Below are positions 25,742-33,382 of a DNA stretch of 38,359 nt, piece by piece (position 1 is the stretch's first letter; each line of letters begins with the position of its first letter). The DNA is from CAYGJN01 sp964350135. Lineage in GTDB: Bacteria > Bdellovibrionota > Bacteriovoracia > Bacteriovoracales > Bacteriovoracaceae. Both the position numbers and the translations under genes were made by a program. The stretch lies in the NCBI GenBank assembly GCA_964350135.1, contig CAYGJN010000007.1, forward strand, positions 1 through 38,359, given 5' to 3'. The notes under the pieces were generated by a model. That model searched no databases. It was not told the DNA's origin and saw nothing but the letters and a program-made list of their open reading frames with translations.

Positions 25742-25909
25742 TCAGACGTAGGTTGTTTTGCTTTGTAGTTTTGCAAACCAGAAAAGCGTTGCTTTTCCTT
25801 GGACCACTCAGGCACGTCTCCTCAGACGTAGGTTGTTTTGCTTTGTAGTTTTGCAAACCAGAAAAGCGTTGCTTTTCCTTGGACCACTCAGGCACGTCTC
25901 CTCAGACGT
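25721..25909. repeat. 80-bp tandem repeat containing the tRNA-Cys 5' half (2.4 copies)
   Basis: 25721-25800 and 25801-25880 are identical; 25881-25909 is a third partial copy. In the tRNA direction each unit starts with the tRNA acceptor strand and D arm (GGAGACGTGCCTGAGTGGTC), then diverges, but keeps GGTTTGCAAAAC from the anticodon loop. Each unit junction also forms a hairpin (ACGTCT-GAGG-AGACGT). The tRNA 5' end itself is part of the first unit. Confidence 0.95.
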
Positions 25910-26125
25910 TTTTAACTATTAACAAACCATGTAGTTGTGCAATAGCAAGATATTAATTTAGTCTAGTTTAGGTCATATGCAAAGATTCAGATTAATCAGG
26001 CAGAGAATTTCTTTGCATAGGCATGCTTTTTCGCATATTCCCAGGGCTTGTTTTTTCAGACTCTCTCTAAGAAAAGATAAGGCCGGGAGATAGCACAAAG
26101 TTCAGCTGTTTGATAAAATATATTT

Positions 26126-27088
26126 ATGAAAATTATTTTATTAATCGCAGTTTTTTTAAGTTATTCCTGTAGTTTGGTGGAGGTGAGTGATCATCCTCTT
26201 TATTTTTGGAAGGCAACTAAGGGCAAAACAGAAATAGTCTTTTTTGGAACACTTCATCTTGATACAGAAATTTTAAGAGATGAGGTTAAACATCAAATTC
26301 AAAGATCAGACCTCGTATTTGTAGAATCAGTAGATAAGCATAGTGAGAAAGAGTATAAAAACCTTATTGGGACAGCGCTTCTCGTTCCAGATGAAAGTCT
26401 TAAAAAAGAGTTAACTCCGACTGGTTTACAACGTCTGAACTTTACCCTTCATCATAAAGATTTTGATCAATTTGCAAAGCAACTGAACATTGGTCATGGA
26501 AGAGATTTTTATTCACCACTTTTAGTTTTAAGTTTTATTAGGAAAAATATTAATTATAAAAACTATAAAGAATATCTTCATCCTGAAACTTTCTCGGGCT
26601 TATCAAATTTGGCAGTTCTCGAAAAAGATTTAGTAGAAAGTTTTAAGGAAATGAAAGAAGGTGTGATTGTTGATGACAGAGTCTTGGGCTGGGCCAAAGA
26701 GTATCAAAAAACTTTAATAAGTTTAGATGACAGGAGCTCATCTGATTTAGCGTTGCTCGCAGTTTTAAATAATGACGCCCTTACTTTTGTTAAACTTTTG
26801 GTGGGTGATATTGAAATGAAAGAATATAATGAAAGAGAGTATAAGCTTGAAGATTTAAAAGAATACTATTGGAGTAAAAATCTTGGAAAAATGGAAAGTA
26901 TTATCAATCATTTTCGTCCTTCTTATAAAAAACTTATTCTTGAAGATCGAAACAAACTTTGGGCCGAAAAACTAAGCAGTCCTCAATATAGTGGGAAGAG
27001 AATATTCGCTTCGGCAGGTATCGGTCATTTTATTGGCCCTAATAATATCCTAGAGCTTTTAAGACAAAGAGGCTTTATCGTTAGATAA
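26126..27088 (+). CDS. TraB/PrgY/GumN-family protein
   Basis: 320 residues. The N-terminal hydrophobic segment ends LSYSCSL, probably a lipoprotein signal with an imperfect lipobox. The family hallmarks are present: FFGTLHLD (GTxH) near residue 40, VFVESV, and the C-terminal pair IFASAGIGHFIGPNNILELL. Members are thought to be metalloprotease-like or haem-binding and act at membranes; the activity is not settled. It is convergent with the L,D-transpeptidase, with 11 bases between them. Confidence 0.85.
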   Translation: MKIILLIAVFLSYSCSLVEVSDHPLYFWKATKGKTEIVFFGTLHLDTEILRDEVKHQIQRSDLVFVESVDKHSEKEYKNLIGTALLVPDESLKKELTPTGLQRLNFTLHHKDFDQFAKQLNIGHGRDFYSPLLVLSFIRKNINYKNYKEYLHPETFSGLSNLAVLEKDLVESFKEMKEGVIVDDRVLGWAKEYQKTLISLDDRSSSDLALLAVLNNDALTFVKLLVGDIEMKEYNEREYKLEDLKEYYWSKNLGKMESIINHFRPSYKKLILEDRNKLWAEKLSSPQYSGKRIFASAGIGHFIGPNNILELLRQRGFIVR

Positions 27089-27099
27089 ATTCTTAAAGA

Positions 27100-27858
27100 T
27101 TACCCTCCGTAAGAATAATAAAGACTTTTTCCTTTAATTTTTTCAATGACCCCAGGTGCAGTGTCTTTACCAAGTGCGGGACATCCTTGGCTAAAACCTA
27201 TCTTTCCAAATGATTCCGCAAGTTCTTCATCAACCATATTCCAACCATGAATAACAATGCCTCTAGAAAGTGCATTTGAGTTTTGCGGTTCAAGTCCATA
27301 AAGTCTAAGGCTTTCTCCCCAAATCTTAGAGTCATATATATTTTCGGCGGTTAGCATAAAACCTTCAGAGCTCATATAGCTTGAATCAGTATTTGAAAAT
27401 TTATCAAGTAGACCATCTTTATCTAAGTCTGAGTTTTCTCCATGAGCTACGTGCATTTTTTCAACATTTCCAGTACTCATATTGATAAGAAAAAACCTTT
27501 TTTTACCATAATGCTGTGTGAAGTCTCCAATTGTAATATAGTCTTTATTTTTAATGATTTCCTTATTCTCAACAAAAAATGCAAAAGCTTCTTTTAGGGC
27601 CTTTTGGGGAACTCCTTGATCAATGATTTTATCAAAGTAAAGATAGGTAGAGAGCTCTGATATTTGATCTCTGAGCTGAAGAGCAATTTCAAAAAAAGCA
27701 TCTGATTCTTCGGTATAGTTTTTTAAACATGCTTGTTCGTAAATATCTTGAGCTGGAATACCTTCAGGAGGTGTATAGGGCGTATGAGTAGGAGCTATGG
27801 ATTGGCTCCATAGATTAAATGTTAATAAATATATAAATAGACCTAATAGAGACCTCAT
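27100..27858 (-). CDS. Murein L,D-transpeptidase-type protein (YkuD-like)
   Basis: 252 residues from ATG 27858, which follows GAAGAG and opens a signal peptide (MRSLLGLFIYLLTFNLWSQS). An upstream in-frame ATG at 27891 would bury that signal and is not preferred. The catalytic region has VIHGWNMV and GFSQGCPALG, the His and the nucleophilic Cys in the SxGC motif. Such enzymes crosslink or trim peptidoglycan or attach proteins to it in the periplasm. KDGLLDKFSNTDSSYMSSEG fits the YkuD_2 type often found in proteobacteria. Confidence 0.85.
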   Translation of the reverse strand: MRSLLGLFIYLLTFNLWSQSIAPTHTPYTPPEGIPAQDIYEQACLKNYTEESDAFFEIALQLRDQISELSTYLYFDKIIDQGVPQKALKEAFAFFVENKEIIKNKDYITIGDFTQHYGKKRFFLINMSTGNVEKMHVAHGENSDLDKDGLLDKFSNTDSSYMSSEGFMLTAENIYDSKIWGESLRLYGLEPQNSNALSRGIVIHGWNMVDEELAESFGKIGFSQGCPALGKDTAPGVIEKIKGKSLYYSYGG

Positions 27859-27959
27859 AATCAGCTCTTCGGAGTATAGGTGGTCATTCATTACAAGGCA
27901 GAGTTTTCCTATTTAGCTTATATACTTTTTCATAAGGGTAGATTTCCGATAAGAGTTTG

Positions 27960-28364
27960 ATGAGATATCTACTATTTACCATATTATTAACTCTCTACTC
28001 ATGTTCAAAGTCGAGTAAGAGATTTGAAACTTTAACCAGCTCAGAGCTTGAAGCAAAAAAAGGTCTACCTTTAAAGACTAAGCTCTCTGAAAATAACCCA
28101 AGTATCAAATACTACTATTATAATGATGAGTTTTATCAACTTGAAGATGATCTTGTTAAGGCCAAGACAAGAAAACCAGTCGATGATGAGCTTTACTTAA
28201 AATATTGGCGAGATAAATATAGAGATTCAGATTTTAAAGAGTATAAAGAGCAAACTCATAGCTCACGTACAACTCAATATATTATTAGCTCAAAAGGTAT
28301 TACTTTAATTTATGATGATATCAAAATGAGAATAACTCAGGTGGTAGAGTATGAAGCTCTCTAG
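27960..28364 (+). CDS. Small lipoprotein, unknown function
   Basis: 134 residues from ATG 27960; a TTG immediately before it is not needed. A short signal ends LYSC, giving a lipidated Cys near residue 15. The rest is charged and predicted soluble (YYYNDEFYQLEDDLVKAK). No domain is recognised. Its end overlaps the next gene by 14 bases, so the two are coupled and the lipoprotein may anchor or chaperone the large secreted protein. Confidence 0.65.
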   Translation: MRYLLFTILLTLYSCSKSSKRFETLTSSELEAKKGLPLKTKLSENNPSIKYYYYNDEFYQLEDDLVKAKTRKPVDDELYLKYWRDKYRDSDFKEYKEQTHSSRTTQYIISSKGITLIYDDIKMRITQVVEYEAL

Positions 28365-31300
28365 CCTAATTCTTATTATTTTCGTCGTCTTTGTTTTTGT
28401 TAGAAAAGACTCTCAAGAATTTAAACCAGGTTTTCTTTCTTATTGGGAGTCAAAACTCGAGCCTACACTAAATACAAGAACGATTGCAGCTGCAAGAGAA
28501 AAGGTATGTGCGCCTGATCGTTTTACAGAGGATCATCTTCTAAATGATTATAAAGACCTTTATGAAAAACAGGTACTCAGTTTTAATACCAGAATTGGGA
28601 GAATGGAGCGACCACTAAGAGATCTTAATTTTAAAAATCAATTTGAAAAATATATGGTAGAGCAATCACAGCTTTATATAAATACTTCTATTGCAGATAT
28701 GAGTTGTGAGGGAATCTTATGCCTGACTAATACTGCTCATACTGGTTTTGATCAGATTGTAAATCCTAAGATACCAGGGCATTTTAATCTTTGGCTTTAT
28801 TTAAAACATGGATACTTTATTAATAATAGGGCAAAAACTCCTACATTTTCTGTAATTGAAGGTATTAATCATACTCCATATTTATTTACTGAGTTAGAGC
28901 AACAAGCTCTTTTTGATACTTTTCTTTCAGGGCCTGAGATCTATTCAAATTTAAAAACTCTTGATGTGTTTTATCGATTTGCTAGAGGTTATAATGATCC
29001 TAAAAGACCTAATACTGCAGCTCTTGCAAGCTCCGCGGGTTATATTTATTTTCTTGATAGCACCTTTCAGTATGATTATGGTCAATTTGATAATACAGCA
29101 AAGGGAAGGCTGACAAAAGGAAGCAGGATTACAATTGCTCATGAGATTGCACATCATTTGGATTATAGCTATGACTTTACAATTATGCACGATAGAGATG
29201 GTGTTGAGTTTAGTAGTATAAGTGGTTGGTATAAAGAAGATTATATTGATGATGAAGGTAAAAAACAAACACAGTGGAAATTCACTGGGGATAAAAATGC
29301 TTTTATTAGAGATTATGCGGCTACAACTCCTGGAGAGGACTTTGCTGATCATGTAGGTTATTTTCGCTTTCGGCCAGAAGAGGTAAAAAAAGTATCTCAA
29401 GAAAAGTATGATTTTATAAAAGATAAAATTTTCAAGAGATCTTACCTTGAAGAAGATCTTTTAAATTTCTATGCTACAAAACTTTACGATGCAGTTGCAG
29501 GAAGTTTTGAATCACATTTTCTTGATTGCAGTGACAATCCTACAGAAGGAAACCCTAAGTATCTTAGAGCAAATCTTCCCAATAGTGTTTTAAGTTGTAT
29601 TGAAAATAAAATCATTTATAGCTTTGATGATACTGTTCTTGATCTTTTTTATAATGAATTTGAGTCTTGTCATTATTTTAATTATGCGAAAACAAATTCA
29701 ATTATTTTAAACAAAGCATTTGCTCCTATAAGTAGAGATATTAATCTCTTGATAAATCTTGAAGGTGGCGTTCTTGATGCTATTCAAGGTGTAAAAGAAT
29801 TAAGATCTGCTTTGCAGTCGGAAATTGATTTTAAAGAAGTTTTTATTTTTTGCCAAAGTGATACTGAACCAAAGGCATGTTATGAGAATCATCTTTACTC
29901 TATTTTTGAAGAGTATAGTGCACCTTTTGTGGACACAGTTGGTGAGTACTTAGAAAGTCAAAGAGATTCATTTTATGAAAGAAATTCTTTTGATCTCATA
30001 GGGCAGAAAGTTGAAAAAATATTAAATGGAATTTTCAAACTTCATGAGCCTGAAATTTTTAGTATTGCAGATAATTTAAATGATCAATGCCTTAAATATC
30101 CAATGGCTTCTCAATCTGCTCTTTTTTATCCCTATAGTGGTGGGCAGGTAAATATAAATCAAGAAATCTTAAATTGCATCAATCATCATTTATCTGAAAC
30201 TGTTACTCAGTATGTAGCAGATAATCTTGAAGGTCCTTATGATATGACAGAGTATCACCTGGCCTATATTGCACCTAAAATAACAGAGAAACTAATAAAC
30301 ATCTTTTCATCAGATCATTTATACTCTCAAGAAATTGAAAAAAAACTACTTGATTTTCATAAAGATAAAATAACAAGGTCATTGCTTAGAAGGCCAGCTA
30401 CTCTTGAATATTGTGATGTGGAAAATGGTGTTGAGTTTGTCGATTTTGTATGGGCCTATGGCATGAGTTTTAATTTTCATGATGAATATAGATATAAAAG
30501 AGATATTTTTAAAGAAGTATGCAGTGTTGACAATGCAAAAGGCTTTGTAGAGTCACAAAAAGAGAAAATAAAAGAATCTCTGTCTCAAGAAAGCTCACTT
30601 AAAACAAGACAGCTTTTAAATGCTTCAAATGAGATAGAAAAGTTTTTAGAATCTGATCAGGTACCTTATTTATATTTCTATGAGTGCAAAGAAGCGAGAA
30701 GTAGTAAGTCTTGCTATGAGACAAAAATTGCAGACCATTGGAAGATTGTAAGCTTAAAATTAAAAGATAATATTGGTTATCAATATAGAATTTATGAGCA
30801 AAAATTTAATGATTTTTACTCTTATGAAAGTATTAAGAATTCTTTAGAGACTCGAGTAGAAAACTCTATTGGTGCTCAAAATATAAAATCATCAAAGACC
30901 TATATCGCAAATCTTTTTCTTGATTGTTTAAAAGATAAAAATGATTTTGAAGGAACACCGACACTTCCATCTCGTATTTCAGGCTATCCAGTATCTAGTA
31001 ATTATAGGCTCTGTCTAGAGACGAACTTAAAGGATTCTTTTGGATCATCTGACCTTCAATATATTTGGATGAAAGATTACTTAATAAAAGAGTTTAATTT
31101 TTTTGTTGCTAAAAAAATTAATGATCATAAAAAATCTGAATACACATATATTAATCTCATTAGAGATAATCTATCTAGGCAAGCACCGTGGCCTAAGCAG
31201 TACCCATTGCCTGAAAGTATACTGAAATCTTGTCGCAGTGATGATTCTCTTGCTTCTAATATCAATAATGATTTGTTTCATTTCGATTTGTCCTCTTATT

Positions 31301-31665
31301 ATAGAACTCTTATTCAAAGAGCTTGTGATCAAAAACGTTTTGAAGTTGAAAAGGAGAGTAAGGCATTACGCTTAATTGAAGATCTTGCTTTGTATAAAAC
31401 CCTTATTAAAAATGAGGCCAGAGACTCAAACTGTAGCGATGGTGTAAGTAGTTTTGTTTTTGGTCTAATGGGAAATAAAGATAAACGCTATAAAGAATGC
31501 CTGGAACAGAAACTCCCTCAGATTGAACGACAGGTTGTTTCTCGAATGGTTTCTAAGGCCCTAACACCACTTCTAGCGTCGGAGATTACTGCCGCTTATA
31601 CTTATAATCGCGCCCATTTCTCCTATAGGCGCTCTATTATATCTGAATTAATAAGCGAGAATTAA
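28351..31665 (+). CDS. Large secreted zinc-metallopeptidase-like protein with cysteine-paired modules
   Basis: 1104 residues. The N-terminus has a signal or anchor (SLILIIFVVFVFV). A gluzincin-like site is visible: HEIAHHLD at residues 264-271 and a candidate third ligand in TPGEDFADH near 329, as in putative zinc peptidases. The remaining 700 residues are helical and carry six copies of a loose cysteine module, each ending in a motif of type C-[ILY]-x-x-x-[IL]: SCIENKI, ACYENHL, NCINHHL, SCYETKI, LCLETNL, ECLEQKL. These probably form one disulphide per module. The architecture is not recognised. It is probably exported to the periplasm or cell surface. Confidence 0.7.
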   Translation: MKLSSLILIIFVVFVFVRKDSQEFKPGFLSYWESKLEPTLNTRTIAAAREKVCAPDRFTEDHLLNDYKDLYEKQVLSFNTRIGRMERPLRDLNFKNQFEKYMVEQSQLYINTSIADMSCEGILCLTNTAHTGFDQIVNPKIPGHFNLWLYLKHGYFINNRAKTPTFSVIEGINHTPYLFTELEQQALFDTFLSGPEIYSNLKTLDVFYRFARGYNDPKRPNTAALASSAGYIYFLDSTFQYDYGQFDNTAKGRLTKGSRITIAHEIAHHLDYSYDFTIMHDRDGVEFSSISGWYKEDYIDDEGKKQTQWKFTGDKNAFIRDYAATTPGEDFADHVGYFRFRPEEVKKVSQEKYDFIKDKIFKRSYLEEDLLNFYATKLYDAVAGSFESHFLDCSDNPTEGNPKYLRANLPNSVLSCIENKIIYSFDDTVLDLFYNEFESCHYFNYAKTNSIILNKAFAPISRDINLLINLEGGVLDAIQGVKELRSALQSEIDFKEVFIFCQSDTEPKACYENHLYSIFEEYSAPFVDTVGEYLESQRDSFYERNSFDLIGQKVEKILNGIFKLHEPEIFSIADNLNDQCLKYPMASQSALFYPYSGGQVNINQEILNCINHHLSETVTQYVADNLEGPYDMTEYHLAYIAPKITEKLINIFSSDHLYSQEIEKKLLDFHKDKITRSLLRRPATLEYCDVENGVEFVDFVWAYGMSFNFHDEYRYKRDIFKEVCSVDNAKGFVESQKEKIKESLSQESSLKTRQLLNASNEIEKFLESDQVPYLYFYECKEARSSKSCYETKIADHWKIVSLKLKDNIGYQYRIYEQKFNDFYSYESIKNSLETRVENSIGAQNIKSSKTYIANLFLDCLKDKNDFEGTPTLPSRISGYPVSSNYRLCLETNLKDSFGSSDLQYIWMKDYLIKEFNFFVAKKINDHKKSEYTYINLIRDNLSRQAPWPKQYPLPESILKSCRSDDSLASNINNDLFHFDLSSYYRTLIQRACDQKRFEVEKESKALRLIEDLALYKTLIKNEARDSNCSDGVSSFVFGLMGNKDKRYKECLEQKLPQIERQVVSRMVSKALTPLLASEITAAYTYNRAHFSYRRSIISELISEN

Positions 31666-31670
31666 TTTTC

Positions 31671-31698
31671 TTGCGTATCTTTTGCGTATGTCTATAAT
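31671..31698 (+). promoter_or_regulatory. Promoter with tandem TTGCGTAT repeats for the UmuD/UmuC-like cassette
   Basis: TTGCGT (31671-31676), a 16-base spacer and TATAAT (31693-31698). The octamer TTGCGTAT occurs at 31671-31678 and again at 31682-31689, 11 bases apart, about one helical turn, which suits an operator. The expected transcription start falls on or within a base or two of the ATG at 31704, so the message may be leaderless. Confidence 0.6.
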
Positions 31699-31703
31699 TA
31701 ATC

Positions 31704-32069
31704 ATGGACACACAAAATCAGTCTCGGCTTTTTGGTATAAGTGATGATTTTTCTGAAGGCTATCAATCTTTAGATCAGAGATTTATTCGAAATCAAGAAT
31801 CGACTTTTTTCTTTCTTTGTAAGAACAAGGATATGGCACCAACATTAAACCTGGGTGATGTTTTAATCGTGGATCGTTCGAGAAAAAACTTCTTGGGCAG
31901 AGTTTGTATTCTTGAATACCAAGGAGATCTTCTTTGTAGGCGAGTTCAAAAAAAGCAAGGAAGAATTTTTCTCACGACAGATGGACAAACATCAAAACCT
32001 ATTATTTTAGATGATTCTGAACTTATTCTATGGGGAGTGGTTATAGCACGGGCCAATGATGTGTTATGA
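31704..32069 (+). CDS. UmuD-like S24-fold protein without the catalytic Ser-Lys dyad
   Basis: 121 residues. The fold is recognisable from NKDMAPTLNLGDVLIVDRS, FLGRVCILEYQGDLLCRRVQ and ELILWGVVIARAN, which align along UmuD and LexA C-terminal domains. The active-site Ser of the family's GDSM motif is replaced by Asp43 (NKDM), and the catalytic Lys in the VKKL position is Arg79-Arg80. The short N-terminus has no Ala-Gly or Cys-Gly cleavage pair. It should not self-cleave. It overlaps the polymerase gene by ATGA and probably acts as its fixed accessory subunit. Confidence 0.8.
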   Translation: MDTQNQSRLFGISDDFSEGYQSLDQRFIRNQESTFFFLCKNKDMAPTLNLGDVLIVDRSRKNFLGRVCILEYQGDLLCRRVQKKQGRIFLTTDGQTSKPIILDDSELILWGVVIARANDVL

Positions 32070-33328
32070 AAAAAATTGTAATCATAGATTGCAATAGTTT
32101 CTTTTGTTCTTGTGAAAGACTCTTTCGTCCAGATCTAAAAGAACGTCCTGTAGGGGTTCTTTCAAATAATGATGGCTGTTTTATTTCTCGCACTCCAGAA
32201 TTAAAAAAATTGGGTGTTCCCATGGGGGCTCCTTATTTTAAGTATGAAAAGCTTTGTAAGGAGAAAAATATCGCTGTTTTTTCTGCGAATTTTGCTCTTT
32301 ATACCAATATATCAGACCGTGTAATGAGAGTACTTAGATTATATGCGCCTCATATGGAAGTTTATTCAGTGGATGAAGCTTTTTTAGATTTAACAGACTT
32401 AAAAATTCAAGATGATCAGGCTTATCTTGAGAATATGAAAAAGGAAATTTATCAAAAAACAGGAATTCCAGTGAGTATTGGAATGGGGTCAACAAAAACT
32501 CTTGCAAAGATTGCAAACCAAATTGCTAAAAATAATATTTCCTACAGAGGAGTTTTGATTATTAATCAAAATAATATTGAGCAAGTTCTTAAATCTGTAC
32601 CAGTCAATGAAATTTGGGGGATCGGCTCTAGATCTTCCTCTAAGCTCTTAGGACTTGGAATAAAAACTGCTTTGCAGTTTAGAGATTATAAAAATCAAAA
32701 ACTTATTTTAGATATTTTTTCAAAAACGGGCAGAGTAACTCAAGAGGAGCTTAAGGGGGTTCAATGCTTGAAGCTCAATGAAGAACTTGAAAAGAGAAAG
32801 TCTATTATGTCGAGTCGAAGCTTTGGCTCTCCAGTCTATGACTTAAAGTCTCTAGAAGAATCTGTGGCAAGTTATGCAAGTCTTGCAGCACAGAAGCTTC
32901 GTGATCAAAAATCTATTTGTAGCGGTGTTATGGTGGGGCTTAGAACAAGTCCTCATAAGGATAATTACTATAGGGCCAATAAAGTGTTTAAGTTCTCTGC
33001 ATCCACGAATGATACAAGAAAGATTATTTCTGGATCTCTTATGGCCTTAAAGAGTATTTATCAAGCAGGATTAAATTATCAAAAAGCAAGTGTCTCGCTC
33101 ATTGGAATTGATAGTGAAGATCAGGGTCAATACTCATTTTTTAGTGAGGGAGATGATCTTGAGTCACAAAATTTAATGAGAGTTATGGATCAAATTAATA
33201 GAAGAGAGGGCAGTGATACTATTAAGTCTCTTGCTTGTGGAGTTAATAATAAGGCCTGGAAAATGAGGCAGAATTTTAAATCTCCTCGTTATGTCTCAGG
33301 CTGGACTGAGTTGCCTGAAGTTTTTTAA
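32066..33328 (+). CDS. Y-family DNA polymerase, UmuC-like
   Basis: 420 residues, normal length for UmuC. It has the metal-site segments IVIIDCNSFFCSCERLFRP and YSVDEAFLDLT, and the helix-hairpin-helix region IWGIGSRSSSKLLGLG. A likely clamp-binding QYSFF sits near residue 352. It copies damaged DNA with low fidelity. Unlike typical umuDC pairs, the partner upstream is non-cleavable by its motifs. A convergent terminator follows. Confidence 0.93.
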   Translation: MKKIVIIDCNSFFCSCERLFRPDLKERPVGVLSNNDGCFISRTPELKKLGVPMGAPYFKYEKLCKEKNIAVFSANFALYTNISDRVMRVLRLYAPHMEVYSVDEAFLDLTDLKIQDDQAYLENMKKEIYQKTGIPVSIGMGSTKTLAKIANQIAKNNISYRGVLIINQNNIEQVLKSVPVNEIWGIGSRSSSKLLGLGIKTALQFRDYKNQKLILDIFSKTGRVTQEELKGVQCLKLNEELEKRKSIMSSRSFGSPVYDLKSLEESVASYASLAAQKLRDQKSICSGVMVGLRTSPHKDNYYRANKVFKFSASTNDTRKIISGSLMALKSIYQAGLNYQKASVSLIGIDSEDQGQYSFFSEGDDLESQNLMRVMDQINRREGSDTIKSLACGVNNKAWKMRQNFKSPRYVSGWTELPEVF

Positions 33329-33330
33329 CA

Positions 33331-33362
33331 AAAAAAAGGGCCCATAATAGGACCCCTTTTTT
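33331..33362. terminator. Bidirectional terminator between UmuC-like and C25 peptidase genes
   Basis: Seven As and GGG pair with CCC and six Ts (33331-33340 with 33354-33362) around a CATAATA-centred loop. It sits between convergent stop codons and can serve both. Confidence 0.75.
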
Positions 33363-33382
33363 ATAGATATACTTAAGATTTA

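Larger units (their letters stand above)
25437..26125. other. 689-base protein-free stretch holding tRNA-Cys and its repeats
   Basis: No protein gene is supported here. From left to right it holds a 25-bp direct repeat, a bidirectional terminator, the second copy of the dispersed repeat with an inverted arm, the second 25-bp repeat, tRNA-Cys, an 80-bp tandem repeat, and about 215 bases of AT-rich sequence before the next gene. Confidence 0.8.

Noticed and set aside
25657..25848. Open frame of 63 codons (starts KMEETAGFEPAA)
   Set aside because: It runs antisense through tRNA-Cys and its repeats; such frames are a standard artefact of tRNA genes.
25721..25909. CRISPR array
   Set aside because: Only 2.4 units with no spacers between them; the repeat is made of tRNA sequence and there are no cas genes.
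28951..29400. 149-codon reverse-strand open frame
   Set aside because: It lies wholly inside the peptidase-like gene and has no start signals or recognisable protein features.
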